Part shown: piece after piece, positions 10,223 to 24,142 of the stretch
Layout of the letters: every line of letters starts with the position of its first letter
Numbering within the stretch: position 1 is the stretch's first letter
Notes under the pieces: generated by a model
What the model saw: only the letters and a program-made list of their open reading frames with translations
Databases searched by the model: none
Told to the model about the DNA's origin: nothing
Program-made: the position numbers and the translations under genes
Assembly (NCBI GenBank): GCA_024220525.1
Contig: JAMYWO010000087.1
Location: 86,143 to 130,327 of the forward strand
Reading direction: 5' to 3'
From: Cochliopodium minus
Taxonomy: Eukaryota; Discosea; Himatismenida; Cochliopodiidae
Length of the DNA: 44,185 nucleotides

Positions 10223-13114
10223 TTATAAAAGAATGTATCCATTATCTTTTGGTTCAATCTTTTTTTGTTTGCTGTAATACTCTTGGAAGGCAATATCCTT
10301 TTCTATTTTTTGTAAAGTCATATCATCAAAATTTAATTGCAAAAGATACTTAAATTGAGGTTTGTTTCTAAGGAAATCAGGCAAAGTCTGTGGAAAAAAA
10401 AAATTTATAAAAAATAAAAAAAATAACAAAAAAAAAAAGGGTAAGAAAAAAACCTTGTTGGCACCAGTATCTTCATGTTTAATAAGATAATGTTTAATTC
10501 TATCATTAGGGTCATCAGAAATGAAAGCCACACCAAACAAACCAGGATTACTTTCGCTGAAACGAATGAGAAAAGTGCCTGGTTGGTTTTCTTTTTCGAG
10601 AATTTCGTTGCAAGTTTCTTTGCCTGCAAACCCATAAATTTGTCCGCTAAACCACATTTTGTTTATGTGTCTTTTAAATCTAATATTTTGTAAATTTGGT
10701 CCAAACCAATTCCAAAATTTTGTAACTTGATCTCTATTCACGACATTTTTTTCTAAAAAATAATGATAAAAATAAATAAAAAAATAATTAAAAAAAAAAT
10801 TTTTTACGAAAAAATTTGTTGAAAAAATAATTGAAATCGGAGAGGGACAAAGGTCTCTTGGAAATGGTGATGGATTGTTTTGTGGATTTCATGAAATGAA
10901 TGTGAAGTGAATTTCCCAACTGACTCCATGTTATCTCCTTTTCATTTAAAAATGTGTCATAAAGAAATAATTTCCCCGCTGCGTCTGACCTATAATAATT
11001 AAAAAATAATGTTAATATTTAGAAATAATAAAATAGAAAAATAAATAAATATAAAAGAATAAAAATTATGTAAGTAAAAATAAAAATAAAAAAAATCTAA
11101 AAATAAAAATAAAAAGGAGAGGGGTCAAAAAAATTATAAAATAAAAATAAAAAAGAGAAGGGTCAATAACCATTGACTCTCATTGGTGATGATGACGAAG
11201 GGAGAAGAAAAGTTGGAAGAGAGTTTGAAAGAAAGACCACTGTTGTTCTGCAACTCTGTCTCAAAACTCAAAAAGACGATGGACATGCGGGTGGAAACAT
11301 TGATGGTCAAATCATGAAAAGAAGCAAGTTTTTGGTAAAAATCAAAGGTGGTTTCATCATTTTCCAACCTGTCTTTTTTTTTAAGTTTTTGATTTTCAGA
11401 TAATTTTAAAAAAGCCTTCGCTTTCCCTATTTTCCTTATTTCGTTTTTTGACCCGCTTATCACTCTCACTACGAATGTCTCGTCTATCTTCTTTCCCTTG
11501 AATACTACTTGTGGTATTGGTTGATCTGTTATCAACAGTGTTCCTATCCTTTTTTTTCAAAAAATTATAAAATTTAATAAAAATTTAAAAAAAAAAAAAC
11601 TTTTAAATTAAATTAATTAAATTAAAAACACAAATTCCTTGTAATAAAACGAAATTTTTTTTAAAAAAAAAATTTATTTGTTTTATTCTTCTTGTTTATA
11701 AAGAAAAAAATGTTAAATAATGGAAACATTCAAAATACTCTTTGAAATAATAAATTAAAATAAATTAATGTGATAAATTAATCTAAAAAATAAAAAATAA
11801 AAAATAAAATAAAAAGAAAAAGAAAAGAAAAAAGGTACAAATCATTAGTAGAGGAAGAAGTGGAAAGAGAATTATAGTTGCTGGAAGGGGAATTGGAGTA
11901 GGGAGAGTTTTGAGGAGAAGAATAATTGGAGTCATCGTGCTCCTTTCTTTTGGTGGATTTTTTGGTTTTGCTATTCACTGGGGTGGTATTTTTGGGAGAA
12001 GATGGATTAACATCACTAACATTATTATTGCTATTAAAAGAGAAATTATTATTGAGAATGAGATTATTATTATTATTGTTGTTATTAAGATTATTATTAA
12101 GATTATTGTTATTATTATTAATTATCAAATTATTATTATTGTTGGTATTATTATTTTGATTTAAATTAATTTTATAATTCAGAGAATTATTGAAATTGTG
12201 GGAGGCATTGAGAGCATGGAAAAGCTCCTTGCGAAGCAACTCGAGTTTGACGCGCTGGGAATGGAGGCGGATGAGGAGGGATCTGACGAAGAAAGAGAGC
12301 GAGAAGGAAAGGAGGATGCTCTTCTTGATGTTGACCAAAGCTTTCAATTCGATTTCGATTTGCTCGTTCATTTTGGTGATTTCCATGTTTAAAAATTTGA
12401 TTTGATTTTCTTCTTGTTTTTGTTTGTTTATTCTTTCTTCTTCTGTCAATTGTTGCGATTGAAGTTGTTGCTGATTCGTATCTAAGGAGAGGGGATAGGA
12501 GGTTGTGTTGGGGGTTGATTGGAAAGAGGAGAGGGTCAGGAATTGTACTTTGTTTAGATTGGAAAGTGTTTCGTCTTGTATCTTTACGAATTCGTTGATC
12601 CTTTCTATTTCTGTTTGCGCTATCTTCTTTTGTTGATTGTCTATGATGTAATTTGGTGGATGTTCAAGCTGTATCTTTTGTTGGAACATTTTATTTCCTA
12701 ATGAGATGTTTGTGTTAGTGAATGAGGATGGGCTGTTTTTGAATATCATCGATGTATTCTTTATTATATAATCATTTGAAAAATTGCTGTTCGATCCCAT
12801 CAAATTATTAAAACTAATGTTGCTATTATTATTCTCATTATTTGTGTTATGCAACAAATTATTGTTATTATTATTATTATTGTTTATTTTTGGTTGGTTG
12901 AATGATGATTGATTATTTGGCAAATTTTGTTCAAAATTTTCAAATATATTATCTCCATCCCTGAATTTAATAGTTTTATTAGTGTATATGAAAGTTTAAT
13001 ATTGCATAATTTTTATATAATATTCAAATTTTTTTTTTACTCTTGCAAATGCAAGTAAAAGTCTTGAAGAAAATCATCACTTAAATCTTTAAAATAGTTT
13101 TCTTTATTCTCCAT
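10223..13114 (-). CDS. STAT transcription factor, 6 exons, 739 aa
   Basis: Exons 13114-13041, 12960-11839, 11548-11171, 10989-10808, 10752-10454 and 10387-10223 join in frame. From the N terminus: a short lead, a long Asn-rich region with AAT-coded runs, a helical segment suited to the STAT coiled coil (MEITKMNEQIEIELKALVNI, then RLHSQRVKLELLRKEL), a DNA-binding-type beta region (VVFKGKKIDETFVVRV), a linker (NRDQVTKFWNWFGPNL) and an SH2 domain with FLIRFSES carrying the invariant Arg. A C-terminal Tyr at about residue 736 (DNGYILL) is placed for phosphorylation and reciprocal SH2 dimerisation. There is no transactivation domain after the Tyr, as in dictyostelid STATs. It would act in cytoplasm-to-nucleus signalling. 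The start at 13114 is the first ATG after a short divergent promoter and is less certain than the rest. Confidence 0.92.
11980..12175 (-). repeat. AAT/ATT trinucleotide tract encoding poly-Asn in the STAT gene
   Basis: Imperfect ATT triplets on the + strand (AAT codons on the coding strand) give interrupted Asn runs between the coiled-coil and the Ser/Pro-rich segment of the STAT. A second shorter tract near 12795-12890 encodes another Asn run. The frame stays open throughout, so the tract is translated. Confidence 0.8.
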
Positions 13115-13244
13115 TCTAATTTTCCACAAATTATAAGAAAAACTACGTGCAATTTTTTTTATATTTATTTTTCCAGTAAATACTTTTTGAAAAACAAAAA
13201 AAAAAAATTTGAAAAGGAAGGAAATATTGAAATCAAATAAGAAG
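13115..13244. promoter_or_regulatory. Short shared spacer between divergent STAT and DCC-oxidoreductase genes
   Basis: Only 130 bp separate the two start codons, so any core promoter must be shared or overlapping. It is AT-rich with T and A tracts. No specific operator or TATA element can be proven. The call rests on geometry alone. Confidence 0.35.
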
Positions 13245-13793
13245 ATGTCTTTGTTCTTTTTTATGTTCATATTTAAATTAATAACACTACCATTCTTTTG
13301 GATATACATCATCAAACCAAATTTGGTTGTAAAGAGGAATGTAATTTTGTTTGATGGGGTAAAAAAATTTATTTATTTTAGGATTTTATTGAAAGAATTT
13401 GGATTTATTTGGAATATATAGGTATGCAAAATGTGCAATGGATTTGTTAATTTTGTTGTGGATAATGATCAAAACAATAATATCTTTTTATGTACTTTAC
13501 AATCATCTGCTGGAATACAATATTTAGAAGAACACAAGTTGAAAAATGATCTTTCCACCTTTGTTTTAATTCAAGGAGAAGAATGTTTTATCAAATCAAC
13601 AGCAATTTTGAAATGTTTGGCACAATTGAGCACAAAATGGAGATATCTTTGTGTATTGCTTATTTTTCCTCAATTTTTAAGAGATTTTGTTTATGGTTTG
13701 GTTGCAAGAAACAGATATACAATATTTGGGAAAACTGATCAATGTAGAAGACCCACAAAAGAGTTTAAAGAAAAATTTATAGAATGGGAATAA
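13245..13793 (+). CDS. DCC-family (DUF393) thiol-disulfide oxidoreductase-like protein, 2 exons, 158 aa
   Basis: Exon 13245-13358 ends after GAT GGG and joins exon 13422-13793 to give the family signature NVILFDGVCKMCNGFV, which contains the CxxC pair. The other family blocks follow: LCTLQSSAGIQYL, STFVLIQGEECFIKSTAIL and RDFVYGLVARNRYTIFGK, with a terminal Cys-Arg-Arg-Pro. The N terminus (SLFFFMFIFKLITLPFFWIY) is strongly hydrophobic and could anchor the protein or target it to an organelle. Proteins of this family are small, thioredoxin-like and mostly uncharacterised; the redox role is an inference from CxxC. The gene runs divergently from STAT and convergently with the L3 gene, about 106 bp from its stop. 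Confidence 0.87.
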
Positions 13794-13899
13794 AACAATT
13801 AAACTTTTTTGAAAAAATGAAAAGATTTTAAACTTGATTTTTCCACTTTTTAGATGAAAATTTTTTTTTTAATAATAATAAATTTAGATATAAAAATAT

Positions 13900-15293
13900 T
13901 TATTTAGATTTTGGCTTTTCAGTTTTGGTTGCTGACTTTTTGGAAGATGTTTTAGTTTCACCTTTCTTTGGTTGTTGTTTAGATTTTGGTGCGTTTACAT
14001 CTTTCTTGGAACCCATGTATTCTCTCTTTTCGCTAGCAGTTTGAAATCTTCCTTTACCTTGTTTGGAAGAGGTATCAATAAATTTGAGGTCAATGACTTC
14101 GAGAGCAGCACGAGTGGTGGTTGGAATGTAGGATTTTCTGAGGGTAAGAGCTCTTCTTGGGACACCAACAGTACCTCCCTTGATCATCAAGTAATCTTCA
14201 CGGACGGTACCATAGTGAGGAAATCCTCCCAAAGGGGTGATGGATTTCTTGGTGAAGTCAGATTCGGTGGAAGCATTAGATTTTCCTTCTTCAGTGAGGG
14301 AAGATTTTCCGATTCTGTAGATTTTTTTGTTTTTTTCAGTTCTGTGATGGTAACCGTTTTGACCAGCACGAGCGACGGAGAACATAACTCTAGCTGGATG
14401 CCATGCACCGATACAACCGACTTTTCTCAAACCCTTTCTGGTTTTTCTTGGAAGTTTTCTTACTCCCCATCTGGTGGTTACTCCTTCAAATCCTCTACCT
14501 TTAGTTACACCAATGATATCAATGTTCTCATCTTTCTTGAATACTTTATCAACTGGAACTGGTTTTTCCAAAAGTTTCAAAGCAAAGTCAACTTTTTGGG
14601 TGATGTTTCCTCCGTTAACTTGGATTTCCATAACGTGAGCTTTCTTTTGTCCAATTTTGATTTTTCTGATTTGAGAGTGTGCTACAACACGGATGACTCT
14701 GCAATATTTTTTCAATCTTTCAACTTGTTTTGGATCGATTTCATATTTTTTATTTTTTCTATATTTCTTAAATGCTTTTCTTTTGCTTCTATACCAGTTC
14801 TTGTAAAATCTTCTGAGGAAAGATTCATCCAAATGTTGAGCCCAGAGAGTGGTCAAAGGTCTCAATCCTCTTGGGGTTTCAATGTATCCGACAATACCAA
14901 CAACAATCATTGGAGGAGTTTCAAGAATAGTAACAGCTTCAACAACTTCCTTTTTGTTAAGTTTGTGATCTTGTCTGTTTACTTCTCTAACCACATGGGT
15001 GCTTCCAGCTTTATAACCAATAAATGCAGTTAAGTGTGGTTTATATGTTTGGTTATCTGGTGGAAATGAACGTACTCTTCCTCTGTGATGAATAGATCTC
15101 TTTTTTGGTAAAAATCCAAGAGAACCATGTCTTGCTGCCTCACTTTAATATATAAGAAATATAAATATTTATTATTCTTAATTTCTTCTTTGATATAATA
15201 TAAAAAATTTGAATGATCTTTTATTTTGATAAGAAACATGTATTTATATTAAAAGTTGAAATTTTCTTTTTTTTACAATTTTCTGTGACTCAT
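13900..15293 (-). CDS. RPL3: Large-subunit ribosomal protein L3 (uL3), 2 exons, 419 aa
   Basis: Exon 1 is 17 nt (15293-15277), coding MSHRKF with the last codon split. Exon 2 (15142-13900) continues [16 protein letters not shown], the canonical eukaryotic L3 N terminus. The body carries the expected L3 blocks: [78 protein letters not shown] and GPVK-type region replaced by [18 protein letters not shown]. The C-terminal tail is Lys-rich. L3 binds 25/28S rRNA close to the peptidyl transferase centre. Codon use is GC-richer than in neighbours, as expected for a highly expressed gene. A 353-codon open frame on the opposite strand is a shadow of it. Confidence 0.98.
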
Positions 15294-15661
15294 GTTGTTA
15301 TATCTCAGCGATTTTTTTTATTATTTATAATATGAAAATAAATTTTATTTTAAAAAAAAAATATATATAAAAATAAATATATCCCTATAAATTAATAAGA
15401 ACCATCAAAAAAAAAAATTATTTCAGTGTAATATCGATATGTTTGATTTTTTGAGATAAAATCAAAAAAAAATGGTTTCTTATCAATAATCTTATTGCTG
15501 GAAATGATAAGATTTATGGAGGTTTTTGAAAAAATATCTGAATCTTAGAGAAGAGTTTGGTAATCAAAACTATTATTGATGAAAAATTTAGCAATTTTGC
15601 AAAATAACTTTGATTGTCACCCAAAAATTATCAACATTTATTTTCAAGGATTAATAATGAT
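15294..15661. other. Intergenic spacer, about 370 bp
   Basis: AT-rich spacer between the L3 start and the prefoldin 1 stop, both on the minus strand. It must contain the L3 promoter. I see no distinct motif or RNA gene in it. Confidence 0.45.
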
Positions 15662-16094
15662 TTATTTTTGATATTGATTCAAGAACATTTCTTTGAGCTG
15701 ATTTTCATTATTCTTGATCTGATTCAATAAATATTCTTTTTGTTTTGAGAGCTTTTGTATATTTTCTTCGGCATTTGAAATTGATTTGTCTGTTTCATCA
15801 ATTAAATTTTTTGTTGGAGCAAGTAAAAACATTTTCCCAACAGAAAAGTAAGCATTTGTTCCTTCTGGCAAATCTTTTAATTCTTGCAAAACCATTTTGT
15901 TTACTGTTTTTTCTCTGTGTGATATATCTTCTTTTGCTCTTACTTGTTTGAATAAATTTATATTATTGTTATATTGGACTTGCAATTTGATGATTGGCTT
16001 TATAGAATTGGAGAAATTAATATTTTGAAAATTTTTTCTTATATTTAGGATTTACATCTTTCTCATTTGGTTGTTCTTTTTTATCATTGCTCAT
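15662..16094 (-). CDS. PFDN1: Prefoldin subunit 1 (beta-type), 2 exons, 124 aa
   Basis: Exon 1 (16094-16056, 39 nt) codes MSNDKKEQPNEKD. Exon 2 (15997-15662) carries the prefoldin beta layout: an N-terminal helix, the hairpin segment LKDLPEGTNAYFSVGKMFLL and a C-terminal coiled-coil helix (ISNAEENIQKLSKQKEYL). The block NAYFSVGKMF matches the conserved NxYxGVGRMF of PFDN1. Prefoldin is the cytosolic hexamer that hands nascent actin and tubulin to the CCT chaperonin. Length matches the family (about 122 aa). It is divergent from the poly(A) polymerase gene, with about 185 bp between starts. Confidence 0.9.
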
Positions 16095-16279
16095 TTTCAG
16101 ATAGATATAGGTTCTTCTTTGTCAACAAACCAATTTTTTTTATTTTTACAGAAAATTCTATCAAAAAGAAATTTATGTCATTTTTTTATTTCTCATAAGA
16201 GATGGTCAATCACCTTTTTGAGACAGTATTGATGAATATATAAAAAAAAAATTGCAGTTCTCACTATCGAAACATTATA

Positions 16280-20002
<3,723 letters not shown>

Positions 20003-20218
20003 CCTTTTGTCAACTTTTATTACTTGTTAGAAAAAGAAATTATTAAAAACCTTTTATTTTTTTAGAAAGATGGTGATTCTTCTTAATCAAATAACCATAA
20101 ATGAGAAAGAATGTTCAAAGATACCAAAGTTTTGTTGGAAAGAAAATAAAGTTTATTTATTTTTTTAAATAATGAATTTTTATTATATAATAATTACTTT
20201 TTTTTTTTGTTTATAATT

Positions 20219-22477
20219 TTAAAAAGTAAGAGGAAGCAAAGCACCAAAGTAGGACAAAGCCAAAGAAACAAAAGGTAAGACAACAAAAAGGAGAGGGAAT
20301 TGTCCGTTGATTTGGATTAATTGGAGGGCAACAGACCAACTGTCAGAACCAGTGATGTAGAGAATGGAAGTGATTAAAGTGAAAACCCAACCAATGAAAG
20401 CAGAGGAGAGGTAAAGTTGAGTTTTTTTGATTTGCATCAAAGAAGAAAAGACATAGGTGGAAAGAAAAGCGGAAACAGCACTCCAAACAGTGAAAACATA
20501 GTAAAAATAAAAAGTGGTGAAGCAGTTTCCATTGGTGGAAGAGTTTAAGAGGATGAGAATGAGAAGTTGGAAGAATGCAGTCAAAAGAGGAGGAGACAAA
20601 AAGTCAGAAGCATTGGTGTTTGCATCAGATTGAAGAGCTGCATAAAAACGAGTTCCAATGTAAACAAATAAAAGCAAATAAAACAAAATAGAAAAAGAAG
20701 GAACAAAGTAGAAAGAGAGGAGTGCCACAACAGAAAATACGAGAATGTTTCTCAAAGAAGAAAATAGATAAGAAAGAGTTCTTCTGTCTTCTACTTGTTC
20801 TTTATAGAATTGAAACAAACCATACACTGCAAAAAGAAAAGAAAAGCCTAAAACAATGTTTTTGAATTCATTGAGGTTTCCGTAGTTGAAATTTTCAAAC
20901 TTTTCGGTTACAATGAAAAACAAGTAGTTTGCTCTCAAAGAAGGGGAAGAAGAAGAAAGAGAACCTCTCAATCCTTTACCTCCTTTCAATGCAGATCTCA
21001 AGTAAGAAGCAGCTTTGGAGGTGGAGGAGCTGAATTCGCTGAAAACGCTGTCGTCTTCTACCTCTTTCTCTGCCAATGCATAAAGGGTGTAAAGTGCCTC
21101 CAAAGTGGAAAGGGATTGAGAAGAAGAAGCAGCAGGGTTGTAAAAATCATTTTCGCTTTCAAAATCCAAAAAGCCTCCATTCAAAGTTTGTCTTTCGTAC
21201 AAAAAGCCAGAGATGTCTCCCATTTCTCTCAAGGTGTCTTGGTTGGATGCATCAAAAAGAAGGGCACGGGTAGCAAAGAAAGTGGAGCTGATTGTTGCAT
21301 TTTCTCCTTCTCTTTCACTGAATCCTCCTCCCAATTTTTGTTGCAATACGAATTGAATCACATTTGAAAATTCACTCAATTTTCTGAATTCTTCCAATTT
21401 CCCCAAAACATCCTGAATATTTTTGAAAAAAAAAAATTAATAAAAATTATATAAAAGGATTTTCTTTTCTATATATAACGAAGATTAAAATTTAAAGTAT
21501 TTTTATTAAATTGTAATCATATAAAAGAGTGGATTAAAGATTAAAATTAAGAATATGAAAGAAAAAAGTGTTTGATAAAGAAAATGGGGAGTAAATAAAA
21601 ATTTAATGTGTTTGATAAAGATAATAAAGTGAAAATAAAAGCAAATGTTTTTTATTTTACCAAAGTATCAAGAGCAAAAAAAGAAGCAGTGACAGAAGGT
21701 GCAATGAATTTGGTAGTTTTGAATCCAGATCCTTGTTCTTGGTGTGAAAGAACCTGTCCATAAATTTTTTCAACAAGAGATTTTGCAGAATATTCAGAAA
21801 CATCCAACAAACCCAAATCTTTCAATAATCTAACTCCATAATTAATGTATTCTAAATTCTCATCAAAATTATTAACTTGTAATCTTTGAACAAATTCTTT
21901 TGCTCCTTTCTATTTTTGTTTTAAAAAAAAATTTTTATGAGCAAATTGTGAATAAATAAAAAATTATTTATATTTTTAAATTTGAGTATAAAGAAGATAG
22001 ATCAATTTATTTAACTATATTTTTTAAAACAAACAAATAAAATATAAAATTATACTTACAGCATTTTTAATTTGTCCATTGAGAATAGAAACACCCATGA
22101 ATGTTGATTCTTAAATTAAATGTTATTCAAGAATATACTTTGAGTAAAAAAAAAAGTTATTTACGTATATTATGAGCAGTATCTCCTTTACGATTAGTTT
22201 GGGAGAAAAGACCTCCATTAATTTCATCTTCAAGTTCAAAGCTTCTTGTGGATTCAATGACAGATTCTCTCAAAGAAGCATTTCCAATTTGTGGAATAAG
22301 ACCACTAACAAACAATAAACCACCAGCAATCAAAAAACAAACAATTGCAAAAGATAATACTTTTGGGCTTGGGAATTTTGTTAGGTTAAAATTTAATTTT
22401 GGTATTAAACTTTGTGGTCTTGTTGATTTTTTTTTAGATTTCTTATCATCTCCAAAAAGATTTGTTAATGCGTCCAT
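20219..22477 (-). CDS. Unrecognised polytopic membrane protein with an alpha/alpha-toroid-like domain, 4 exons, 601 aa
   Basis: Exons 22477-22165, 22109-22060, 21909-21661 and 21412-20219 join in frame. A cytosolic basic head (DDKKSKKKSTRPQ) precedes one membrane segment at about residues 38-58 (VLSFAIVCFLIAGGLLFVSG). The middle 300 residues contain repeats with Gly-Gly-Phe motifs (GGGFSEREGENATISSTFFA, GGFLDFES) of the kind found in prenyltransferase/terpenoid-cyclase toroids, but I see no metal-binding Asp/Cys/His set. The last 230 residues hold about six hydrophobic segments and end at a hydrophobic C terminus. The layout (anchor, soluble toroid, membrane bundle) recalls ribophorin II, but I could not confirm that family. 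It is convergent with poly(A) polymerase and divergent from XPD. Confidence 0.85.
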
Positions 22478-22877
22478 CGCTTTGAATATATAAACAAATT
22501 TAAAAAAGATTTTTTTTTTTTATATTTATTTATTTTTGATATTCATCAATAAACACATTAGTCACTGATTTTTTTTTGTTACGTATTTTATCAATTTGTT
22601 TAAAAAAATATTTAATAAAAATGTTAAAGAACCAAGTTATATGTATACTCCAAATATTTGTTGCAAGTGTGGTTTTTGATTATCTAGATCAAAATTAACA
22701 AAACAATATATTTTTTCAAAATAATTCCATTTAATTGATTCAAGCTTGAATTACATTGAAATGTAGAACATATCAAGAATGAAATGATCAAGATTCAAAA
22801 ATAATAAATTCAAAGAAAAAGAAAAATAATAAAAAAAATCGAATATTTGAATATTTGACAATAGGAAAAAGAAAAAA
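22478..22877. promoter_or_regulatory. Spacer between divergent membrane-protein and XPD genes, about 400 bp
   Basis: Contains both promoters by geometry. Nothing identifiable beyond AT-rich sequence; no RNA gene or repeat family is seen. Confidence 0.35.
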
Positions 22878-24092
22878 ATGAGATTTTTTATAGAAGACAT
22901 GGAAGTTTTTTTCCCTTTCACCTATATATATCCAGAACAATATGAATATATGTGCAAATTAAAGAAAATAATAGATGCGAATGGACCAGGGGTATTGGAA
23001 ATGCCATGTGGTACTGGAAAAACTGTTTGTCTACTTTCATTTTTAACATCATACCAATTAAAACATCCGAATGTGAAAATCATTTATTGCAGTAGAACTG
23101 TTCCAGAAATAGAAAAAGCAATAGAAGAATTGAAAGTAGTGATTAAAAATAGAAATGAGGAAATAGGGAGACACATACCCTTCTTGGGACTGGGATTGAG
23201 TTCAAGAAAAAAATTATGCATCAACGAAAACGTGAATATAGACGAAGAAAGAGAATTTGTGGACAGCAAATGCAGAAATTTGACCGCCAATTGGGTACGA
23301 GAATTAAATGAAGGGGACAAATCTGTTCAAGTTTGTGGTTTCAACGAAAAGTTTCAAAAAGAAGGAAAAGAAACCACCTTGGATGGTGTTTACACTTTGA
23401 ATGAAATCAAGAAATTGGGAAAAGAAAAAGGATGGTGCCCCTATTTCTACAGCAGACACCTCATTAATTTTGCAAATTTGGTAATTTACAATTTTCAGTA
23501 CATGTTGAATCCTAAAATCTACGAAATCATTTCCAAAAACTTTAACCAAAACTCCATCATCATCTTTGATGAAGCTCACAACATTGATAATGTTTGTATC
23601 GAGGGTTTATCTTATCAAATCACCAACCTTTCTTTGGAAATGGCCAAAAAAAACATTTCTTCTCTCGAATCTCGTCTAGAACAGTATCCCTCTTTTTTAT
23701 TTATCACATTCTTTAAAAACCTTATTATTTATTATTTATTATTTATTTTATTTATTATTTATTATTTATTATTTATTATTTATTATTTATTATTTATTAT
23801 TTATTATTTATTTTATATTGTTTTTATAATTAATTATTAAATTTATATTTCTGAATTAATTAATTGAAATTTAAAAAGAACAAAAAAGGATAACAGCAAA
23901 AGATTGTTGGATGAATATGAAAGATTGTTAAAGGGAATAAGAAGTGAAAACGTATTAAACTCTAATGATACCAACATCGGTAATGATTTGATACCTTCTT
24001 CTTCTCTTTTAGGAAATATGACAGGAGATGACATGGATGAAAAAGAAGACATTGATGATTCAGTCCATAATAATAATTTCAATGATAATATA

Positions 24093-24142
<50 letters not shown>

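Noticed and set aside
13972-15033. 353-codon open frame on the + strand
   Set aside because: It is the exact antisense of the ribosomal L3 exon, Ser/Phe-rich with no domain, and arises from codon bias on the other strand.
20219-22477. Ribophorin II assignment
   Set aside because: The toroid-plus-membrane layout is similar, but the beta-domain segments and the usual three-helix C terminus of ribophorin II are not recognisable.
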